A DNA stretch of 64,000 nt from JACVRM01 sp963817375 (GTDB lineage Bacteria; Actinomycetota; Thermoleophilia; Gaiellales; Gaiellaceae): NCBI GenBank assembly GCA_963817375.1, contig CAWFOB010000006.1, positions 614,262 through 678,261 of the forward strand, written 5' to 3'. Under the pieces are notes generated by a model, which saw nothing but the letters and a program-made list of their open reading frames with translations, made no database searches and was not told where the DNA came from. This document shows positions 24,033-31,600 of the stretch, piece after piece; position 1 is the stretch's first letter, and the number at the start of each line of letters is the position of its first letter. A program made the translations under genes and the position numbers.

Positions 24033-24882
24033 CCACCAGCGCCTCGCGGGCGGCCGTGTCGAACGGCGTGAGGTCGAACGGCACGAGCTCGCGGATCGAA
24101 TCGTCCCGACCGATCGTGGCGTTGCGCAGCCCCTCGACGAGGGGCCGGGCGACGCCGGCCTTCACCGGCGTGACGAGGTGCAGCCAGTAGGACGAGAGCC
24201 GCGGCGTCAGCACCGGCACCTCGACGAGGATGGGGCGCTTGCCGCGGAGACGCGCGATCCGCTCGATCATCTCGCGGTAGGTCATGACCTCCGGGCCGCC
24301 GGCGTCGAACGACTGCCCGACCGCCTCCTCGCGCCCGAGCACGCCCGCCAGGTAGCGCACGATGTCGATCAGCGCGATCGGCTGCGTCTCGGTCGAGACC
24401 CAGCGCGGCATCACCATCGCGGGCAGCCGGTCGACGAGCGCGAGGATCGTCTCGAACGCAGCGCTGCCGGCGCCGACGACCATGGCGGCGCGCAGCGTCG
24501 TCACCGGCACGGCGCCGCTCGCCAGCGTCATCGCGGTGTCCCGGCGGCTGCGCAGGTGCTCGGAGAGATCGGCCGACTCGTCGCCGAGCCCGCCGAGGTA
24601 GACGAGCTGCGTCAGGCCGGCGCGCTCGGCCTCGCGCGCGACGGTGGCGGCGCCCTGGCGGTCGCGTTCGGCGAAGTCCTTCGCGCCGAGGGAGTGCACC
24701 AGGTAGTAGGCGGCGTCCGCGTGCTCGAGGGCCTGGGCGACCGAGGCGGCGTCGGTCACGTCCGCGACCGCCCAGCCGCCGCCGCGCGGCTGCCGCGAGA
24801 CGGGAACGACGTCGTGCCCCTCGAGCGCCGGCAGCAGCGCCTCGCCGACGAACCCGGTCGCGCCGAAGACGACGACCCTCAC
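24013..24882 (-). CDS. NAD(P)-binding (NmrA/YbjT-like SDR) protein
   Basis: This 289-residue atypical SDR has VVVFGATGFVGEALLPAL as a nucleotide-binding motif and VADVTDAASVAQAL as the next strand. It then has AYYLVHSLG, YLGGLGDES and a C-terminal substrate region (PVLTPRLSSYWLHLVTPV). The last motif is typical of the YbjT/DUF2867-containing NAD(P)H-binding group, of unknown reaction. The GTG at 24882 overlaps the stop of the upstream gene, so it is part of a minus-strand operon with two small proteins. Confidence 0.78.
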   Translation of the reverse strand: MRVVVFGATGFVGEALLPALEGHDVVPVSRQPRGGGWAVADVTDAASVAQALEHADAAYYLVHSLGAKDFAERDRQGAATVAREAERAGLTQLVYLGGLGDESADLSEHLRSRRDTAMTLASGAVPVTTLRAAMVVGAGSAAFETILALVDRLPAMVMPRWVSTETQPIALIDIVRYLAGVLGREEAVGQSFDAGGPEVMTYREMIERIARLRGKRPILVEVPVLTPRLSSYWLHLVTPVKAGVARPLVEGLRNATIGRDDSIRELVPFDLTPFDTAAREALVATERRA

Positions 24883-25322
24883 GTCTTTCTAACCAACCGC
24901 CGGAAGTAGCGGCGGCTGACGGCAAGGTGGAAGCGCCGCTGCACCTGGCTGTAGAGCGGGCCGCCGAGACGCGGGTGGAATCCGGTGATCGTCGAGCGGA
25001 TCTCGGGGCCGGCCGTCTGGGCGAGGGTGATGGCTCCGCCCGGCAGGCGGACGAGCAGGCCGCGCCGGATCGGGAAGGCGCAGGCGACGCGGTCGTCGCC
25101 GACCACGGTCTCGGCCGGGCCGAACGCGAGCAGGACGACACCGACGCCGCGCAGCTCGACGCCCGCGGTCGTGGTACGGGGGCGCACGAGCCCGAAGGTC
25201 GCTGCCCGGACGGCCTCCCAGTACTCCGCGCCGAGCCGGTTCGCGCCCTCCTCGGTGTCGGGCACCACGGGCCGCGGCAGGTGCGCACGCTGCTCCGACT
25301 CGACCGCGCCGTCGGGCGTCAC
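24879..25322 (-). CDS. Conserved-looking protein of unknown function (DUF1990-like position)
   Basis: I take the GTG at 25322 as the first usable start (147 residues). The open frame extends upstream without a normal start codon and overlaps the end of the gene before it. The protein has GANRLGAEYWEAVRAAT, a GVGVVLLAFGPAETVVGDDRV strand pair, TITGFHPRLGGPLYSQVQRRFH and a basic C-terminus. The combination next to a YbjT-like SDR recalls small DUF1990-type domains, but I cannot confirm the family. The stop overlaps the next start (GTGA), so it is translationally coupled to that NAD(P)-binding protein. Confidence 0.55.
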   Translation of the reverse strand: MTPDGAVESEQRAHLPRPVVPDTEEGANRLGAEYWEAVRAATFGLVRPRTTTAGVELRGVGVVLLAFGPAETVVGDDRVACAFPIRRGLLVRLPGGAITLAQTAGPEIRSTITGFHPRLGGPLYSQVQRRFHLAVSRRYFRRLVRKT

Positions 25323-25357
25323 CTGCTGGGTCGACTGCCAGCCCTCGAGGGGCGCGC

Positions 25358-25888
25358 TCAGAAGCAGCTGTCCGTCCGGTACAGGTCGTAGGCCGACTGA
25401 GGGAGGATCCAGGTCCAGTGTGAGCCCACGCGGACGACATGGAAGACGTGGAACGACTGCGCGCGCTCCTCCGTCTTCGGGTTCGCGAGCGTCAGCCGCA
25501 CGCGGATCTCCTTGCCGTGCACGGGCGTGTCCCGGCCCGGCATCGCGAACCAGCGGTCGTTCACGGAGAGGATGCGAACGGCGCTGAGCGTGACCGTGAT
25601 CGGGTTCAGCCGCTCGCACTTGATGTACTCGCGCTCCGGCGCGACGCGCTGGTGCTCCGGGTTCAGCATGCTCCACGCGTCGGCGTAGTCGTTGCGGACG
25701 ACGCTGCCGACGACGTCGGTCATGAACCGGCTGACGTCCGGGGTGGACGCGGCCGCGGATGTCGCGGCGCCGCCGCCGCCCGAGAGCACGATTGCGGCCG
25801 CGGCCACGGCAACGGCGACCGCCACCACGGCGGCCGCGGCGATCACCAGGATGCGGCGCTGCCCCTTCGCTCGAGCCTCCTCTCTCAC
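25358..25888 (-). CDS. Membrane-anchored protein with NTF2-like extracytoplasmic domain
   Basis: The GTG at 25888 starts a 176-residue protein. It has a basic N-terminus (REEARAKGQRR), one long hydrophobic segment (ILVIAAAAVVAVAVAVAAAAIVL) and an outside domain. The domain reads like an NTF2-fold: FMTDVVGSVVRNDYADAWSMLNPEHQRV, a middle with RFWAMPG-like strands, and a final FHVVRVGSHWTWIL strand. One Cys lies in YIKCERLNP and one at the end. A TAAACT hexamer two bases upstream contains the stop codon of the preceding gene, so the promoter reading is doubtful. Function is unknown. Confidence 0.6.
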   Translation of the reverse strand: MREEARAKGQRRILVIAAAAVVAVAVAVAAAAIVLSGGGGAATSAAASTPDVSRFMTDVVGSVVRNDYADAWSMLNPEHQRVAPEREYIKCERLNPITVTLSAVRILSVNDRWFAMPGRDTPVHGKEIRVRLTLANPKTEERAQSFHVFHVVRVGSHWTWILPQSAYDLYRTDSCF

Positions 25889-25893
25889 CGAGT

Positions 25894-26481
25894 TTACGGG
25901 GCGCGGGACAGAACCCGGACACCGTCGCCGAGCTCGCGCGTCTCCCAGTCGAGCGTGTCGAAGAACGTCTTCGCCGCGGGCCGCCCGGGATCGGCGACGA
26001 GCGCCATGGAGCCGAGGCGTGGAAGGAGGGCGGCGAGCGGCTCCACGTTGCGGTTCTCGTAGAGCACGTCGGCGGCGAGCACCCAGTCCCAGGGGCCGCG
26101 CGCGACCAGCTCGTCCGGCGCCGTCCACGAGGCGAGCGCCGTCTCGAGGACGACGCCGTTGCGCGCGGCGTTCTGGCGCGTGAACGCGAGCGCCTCGGGC
26201 GACCAGTCGGTCGCGACCACGCTGGCGCCGGACAGCGCCGCGGCGATGCTGGCCACGCCGAGCCCGCACCCCAGCTCGACCACCCGATCGCCCGGCTCGA
26301 CCAGCTCGGCGGCCGCGCGCGCGAGTGCGACCCCGCTCGGCCAGAGCTCAGCCCAGTAGGGCAGGAACTCGTTCTCGGCGAACGCGTCCTCGTCGATCAG
26401 CTCGGCGGCGTCGGGCGGGCGCACGATCCTGACGCGAAAAGGTCCCGCGTCGACGGTGGTTTCGATCTGTTTCCTCGCCAT
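25894..26481 (-). CDS. SAM-dependent methyltransferase, lysine/nicotinamide-methyltransferase-like
   Basis: This 195-residue class I methyltransferase has the SAM-binding motif VVELGCGLGVASIAAA, the acidic strand end ATDWSPEAL, and DWVLAADVLYEN as motif IV. The preceding FLPYWAELWPSGVALA segment is typical of the METTL/ETFB-lysine methyltransferase (family 16-like) group, which methylates protein lysines. The ATG at 26481 faces the divergent trpB2-type gene with only 20 bases between starts, so the promoters must overlap. The bacterial substrate is unknown. Confidence 0.78.
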   Translation of the reverse strand: MARKQIETTVDAGPFRVRIVRPPDAAELIDEDAFAENEFLPYWAELWPSGVALARAAAELVEPGDRVVELGCGLGVASIAAALSGASVVATDWSPEALAFTRQNAARNGVVLETALASWTAPDELVARGPWDWVLAADVLYENRNVEPLAALLPRLGSMALVADPGRPAAKTFFDTLDWETRELGDGVRVLSRAP

Positions 26482-26501
26482 GGCGCGGTATCCTCGCCGT
26501 C

Positions 26502-27899
26502 GTGAGCAGCGCGACGAAGTTCCTGCTCGCCGAGTCCGCGCTCCCGCGGCGCTGGTACAACATCCGCGCCGACATGCCGAACCCGGCGCAGCCGATCGCT
26601 GCACCCGGGCACCGGCAGCCGGTCGGGCCCGGACGACCTCGCGCCGCTCTTCCCGATGGAGCTGATCCTCCAGGAGGTCAGCGAGGAGCGCCGAGATCGC
26701 GATCCCGGAGGAGGTGCTCGACATCTACCGCGCTCTGGCGCCCGACGCCGCTCTACCGCGCGCACCGCCTCGAGGCGGCGATCGGCACGCGGTCGCGGAT
26801 CTTCTACAAGTACGAGGGCACGTCAGCCCGGCGGGCAGCCACAAGCCGAACACCGCGGTCGCGCAGGCCTTCTACAACAAGCAGGAGGGCCGCACGCGGC
26901 TCGCGACCGAGACCGGCGCCGGCCAGTGGGGCAGCGCGCTCGCGCTTCGCCTGCAAGCTGTTCGGGCTCGAGTGCAAGGTCTACATGGTCGGGTCTCGTA
27001 CGACCAGAAGCCGTTCCGGCGCTCGATGATCGCAGACCTGGGGCGCGACGGTCGTGCGCGAGCCCGTCGGAGGACACGAACGCCGGCCGCGCGGTGCTCG
27101 CCGAGCGACCCGGACTCGACCGGGCAGCCTCGGGATCGCGATCTCCGAGGCGGTCGAGGACGCGGCGAGCCGCGAGGACACCGCGTACTCGCTCGGCAGC
27201 GTGCTCGAACCACGTGCTCCTGCACCAGACGGTGATCGGCCAGGAGGCGATCGCGCAGATGGAGCTCGCCGGCGCGTTCCCGGACGTCGTCATCGGCTGC
27301 GTCGGCGGCGGCTCGAACTTCGCCGGGCTCGCGTTCCCGTTCCTCCGCGAGAAGATCGCCGGCCGCGAGATCGACGTGCTCGCCTGCGAGCCGGCGGCGT
27401 GCCCGACGCTGACGCGCGGCCACTTCGCCTACGACTTCGGCGACACGGAGCAGCTGACGCCGCTCGTGCCCGATGCACACGCTCGGCCACGACTTCGTCC
27501 CGGCCGCCGATCCACGCCGGCGGCCTGCGCTACCACGGCGTCGCGCCGCTGATCTCGCAGCTCGTCCGCGACGGGCTGATCCGCGCCGAGGCGTACCTGC
27601 AGAACGACGTCTTCGCGTCGGCGGTGCAGTCTTCGCCGGCAGCGAGGGGATCATCCCGGCGCCCGAGTCCGCCCACGCGATCCACGGCGCGCGTCGAGCC
27701 GGCGCGGCAGGCGGACGAGCGAGGGCCGCGAGCGGACGATCCTCTTCAACCTCTCCGGGCCACGGCCACTTCGACATGGCCGCCTACGACAACTACCTCG
27801 CCGGGAAGCTCGAGGACTTCGAGCTCGACGAGGCCGAGATCGCGCGCGCGCTTCAGCGCGATCGAGGGGCTCCCGAAGCCCGCGGGCGTCGCGCTCTAG
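26502..27899 (+). pseudogene. trpB2: TrpB2-type tryptophan synthase beta chain, broken by many single-base indels
   Basis: Read through three frames, this is a full-length TrpB-like PLP enzyme of the TrpB2 type. It has RRWYNIRADMP and PMELILQEVSEER at the N-terminus, YKYEGTSP then GSHKPNTA with the PLP Lys, ETGAGQWGSA, the glycine loop CVGGGSNFAG, and HAGGLRYHG. FNLSGHGHFD follows near the C-terminus. The GTG at 26502 follows TATCCT (26489-26494), so the gene is probably leaderless. At least ten single-base changes, nearly all insertions, break the frame roughly every 50-150 bases, while each segment between them is perfectly conserved. That argues for sequence error, not decay. No trpA lies nearby, as usual for TrpB2, which may salvage indole. 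Confidence 0.82.
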
Positions 27900-28600
27900 C
27901 GGATCCGCACGGGAGTCCCGCGCGGCACCCTGCCTGCCAGCCAGCGGATGACGTTGTTGTCGAGACGCACGCAGCCGTGGGAGCGGGCCGTCCCGAGCGG
28001 GTCGAACAGGCTGTCGCCGGAGCGACCGTGGATGGCGATGCGCCCCGGCCCGCCGCCGTAGTTGTCGAGCGTGTTCGAGAAGGCCGTGAGGTGGAGCGCC
28101 CAGGGGCCGATGAAGCCATCCGGATCCGGCTGCTGGACGGGGTCGTACACCGCGAAGAGCCCGTGCGGGGTCGGCGTGCCGGGCGCGCCGACGACGGCGC
28201 GGGCCTGCTTCACGAGCCGGCCGTCGAAGTAGACCGAGACGAGCCTCCGCCCGGTCGAGACGTCGATCCACCAGTGCCGGCGCGCGACGAGGGCGCGGTC
28301 GGCGGGAAGCCAGCCGCTCGACCCGTTCGGCCGGATCGGCAGCGCCACGTGCAGCCACGTTCGGCCCTGATCGTCGAGTCGTGACCCGAGCACGAGCAGG
28401 ACGTGCGGGCCGTCGCTCCACGGGGCGCGGACGCCGGCATGCCACACGACGCGGCCGCCGTCGGGTGCGCTGCGAACGGCCGAGGCGACGACGATCTTCG
28501 CGGTGACTGCGCCACCGGCCCGGCTCGGCGCGAGGCTCGGCGCCGCGGCGGCCCCAGGCGTGCCAAGCGCGAGCGCTGCCACGAGGAGGCGGGTGGTCAT
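27896..28600 (-). CDS. L,D-transpeptidase (YkuD), exported
   Basis: This 234-residue protein has a signal peptide (TTRLLVAALALGTPGAAAA), an SH3-like middle (VLLVLGSRLDDQGRTWLHVAL, SSGWLPADRA) and a C-terminal YkuD domain. The domain holds the catalytic HGRSG and SHGCVRLDN motifs with Cys at about residue 210. It forms 3-3 crosslinks in peptidoglycan or attaches proteins to it. Its ATG overlaps the stop of the giant adhesin-like gene upstream (ATGA), which suggests the pair acts together at the wall. Its stop overlaps the convergent trpB2 gene by two bases. Confidence 0.86.
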   Translation of the reverse strand: MTTRLLVAALALGTPGAAAAPSLAPSRAGGAVTAKIVVASAVRSAPDGGRVVWHAGVRAPWSDGPHVLLVLGSRLDDQGRTWLHVALPIRPNGSSGWLPADRALVARRHWWIDVSTGRRLVSVYFDGRLVKQARAVVGAPGTPTPHGLFAVYDPVQQPDPDGFIGPWALHLTAFSNTLDNYGGGPGRIAIHGRSGDSLFDPLGTARSHGCVRLDNNVIRWLAGRVPRGTPVRIR

Positions 28601-31600
28601 CCCGTGACGCCTCCGGGGCGCCCGTTCACGTGCAGGACGCGGATCCGCAGGTGGACGGCGGCGCGGGCCGCCCTCCGGACGTTGCCCGCCCGCGCGACCG
28701 CGGGCGCGACGAGCGCGCCGGCGGGAGCTGCGGCGTCGATGCGCACGGTGACCCGCACGGAGACCGTCGCGTGTGCTGCGAGCGTCGGGATCGTCCAGCA
28801 GGCGCGGCCGTTGCGGAAGACGGCGCCGGGCGCGGAGACGAAGACTGCGTGCGGGGACGGCCGGTCGCACAGCACCACATTGCTGGCTGCGACGTTGCCG
28901 GGGTTGCGGAGCCGCAGCACGTACTGCACGCGGCCGCCCTGGGCGACGACGGTCGGGCTCGCGCGCTTGCTGAGGAGCAACCGGGTGGGCGGCGGGGGCG
29001 GCGTCGGCGTCGGCGTGGTGACGTACACAGGCTGCGGCCCGCCGACCTGCCAGGAGGTCGCGTTGTTCGCGGTCTGCGGATCGGAGACGCTGGAGGTGGC
29101 GCTCGCACCGACGGCGAACGAGCCACCTGAAGCGCGCGCGTCCGTGAGCGTGATCTGGCGCGTGCCGCCGACCTCGATCGTGCCGAGCGAGCAGGTCAGC
29201 AGCGGCACGTGCACGGTGCACAGGCCGCCGCCTTCGATCGCGATCCAGCCGGAGACGTGGAGCTCGGGCGGGAGCGTGACCGTCACGACCGTCCCGTCGG
29301 CGGGATCGGGACCGGCGTTCGTGACCGTCACCGTGTAGGAGTCGTTGGCGCCGGGCCGGTAGTGCGGTGGGCCGGTGATGTCCACGGTGAGGTCTGCGGT
29401 GGCACCGACGGGTGGGGGCGCCCCCGACGGCGTGACCGTCACGACGACGGTTGCCGAGGCCGTGCCGCCTCGGCCGTCGTCGACCGTGTAGCCGAAGGAA
29501 TCCGTGCCGACGAAGCCGGTGTTCGGCGTGTAGACGCATGTGCTCGCGCTGCACGCGACGGTGCCGGAAGCCGGCTGTGTCCAGGTTGAGACAGCCAGCG
29601 GGTCGCCGTCGGGGTCGGTGTCGTTCGCGAGCGGCGCGATCGAGATCGGGCTGCCGGCGGGCGTCGAGGCAGCGTCGTCCGCCGGCTGAGGCGGGGCGTC
29701 GGGGGCCGCGGTGACGGTGACCGTCACCGTCGCGGTGTCCGTGCCCCCGAAGCCGTCGGCGGCGGTGTACGTGAACGTGTCGGTCCCCAGGAAGCCCGCG
29801 GCGGGTGTGTAGGTGCAGGCGCTGGCAGTGCAGGCGGCCGTGCCGTTCGCCGGCGCCGTCCATGTCAAGACCGCGAGCGGGTCGCCGTCGGGGTCGGTGT
29901 CGTTCGAGAGCACCGGCACCGACACGGCGTTGCCTGCCGTCGTCGCCGCGGAGTCGTCGGCGGCGTCCGGCGGATCGTTGGACGCCGTCACGGTGACGGT
30001 GACCTGGGCGGTGTCGCACAGCGACGGAACGCCGCCGTCGCAGACCGTGTACGTGAAGCTGTCGGCGCCGTTGAAGTTCGCAAACGGCGTGTACGTCACG
30101 GTGCCGCCGGCGTTGACGACTGCGGTGCCGCTGGCCGGCGCGGACAGCGAGCCAGGGACCACGGTGAGCGACTGGCTCCATTCGTTCGCAGGCCCGGGGC
30201 TGTCGTTCGGGCGCACGTCCTGAGTCACCGGCGTGTCCTCGGCCGTCGTCCATACGTCGTCCTGCGCGACGGGCGGGTCGTTGACCGGCGCGACGGTCAC
30301 GGTGACGGTGGCCGTGTCGCAGAGCGGCGGGGCGCCGCTGTCGCACACCTGGTAGTCGAACGAGTCGACGCCGAAGAAGTCGGGTGCGGGGGTGTAGGTG
30401 ACCGTGCCCCCGACGTCGAGGACGGCCGTGCCGTTGGCCGGGAATGTGAGCGAGCCGGGGGTCACCGCGAGCGTCTGGCCCGCCTCGTCGGGCGGCCCCG
30501 GCGAGTCGTTCGCACGCACGTCGATCGTGAGCGGCGCGTCCTCACTCGCCGCCACAGCGTCGTCGACGGCGACCGGGGGGTCGTTCACGGGCGTGACCGT
30601 CACGGTGACCGTCGCCGTGGCGCAGAGCGGCGGGGCGCCGCTGTCGCACACCTGGTAGTCGAACGAGTCGAGCCCGTTGAAGTTCGCCGCGGGGGTGTAC
30701 GTGACGACGTTGCCCGGCCCCAGGCCGGCCGTCCCGCCGGCCGGCGCGCTCAGCGATCCCGGCGTGACGGCGAGCGTCTGCCCGGCTTCGTCCGGCGGCC
30801 CGGGGCTGTCGTTGACGGTCGGGTCGAGCGAGACCGGCGTGTCCTCGGGAGTCGTGCGCGCGTCGTCGACCGCGACGGGCGGGTCGTTCACGGCGGTGAC
30901 GGTGACGGTGACCACGGCGGTGTCGCACAGGGTCGGCGAGCCGTTGTCGCACACCTGGTACGAGAAGCTGTCGGTCCCGGCGAAGTTCGCCGCCGGCGTG
31001 TAGGTCACGGTGCCCGCTACGTCGACCGCGGCTGCCCCGTTCGCGGGCGTCGAGAGCGAGCCGGGCGTGACGGTGAGTGTCTGGCCGCTCTCGTTCGCCG
31101 GCCCCGGGGTGTCGTTCAGGCGCACGTCGAGCGTGACGGGAGTGTCCTCCGGCGTGGTCGCCGCGTCGTCGGCGGCCGCCGGGGGGTCGTTGATCGGCGT
31201 GACGACGACGGTCGCCGTGCCCGTGGCCGCGCCGCCGCGGCCGTCGCCGATCGTGTAGGTGAACGAGTCCACGCCGTTGAAGTCCGCCGGCGGGGTGTAG
31301 AGACAGGCGCCAAGCGGCGTGCAGGCGACGGTGCCGCCGTTCGCGCTCACGGCGTCGCTGCCCGTGAGGCTCACGGCGTCGCCGTCGGGATCCGTGTCGT
31401 TGCCGGTGACGCTGAAGGTGATCGGCGTGTCCTCGCCGGTGGCAGCGCCGTCGGCATTCGCGGTCGGCGGGTGGTTCACGGAGGTCGTCTCCGAGCTCGA
31501 GTCGTTCGCGCCGTTCGCGTCCGGCTCGTTCCCGGCGACGCCGGCGGTGTTGACGATCGTCGCGCCCGCCGCCGGAGTAGGGCTGACCTGGACGGCGACC

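Noticed and set aside
25886..25896. TAAACT as promoter for the NTF2-like membrane protein
   Set aside because: It contains the stop codon of the preceding gene and lies only two bases before the GTG, too close for a -10 box of a transcript starting at or before the start codon.
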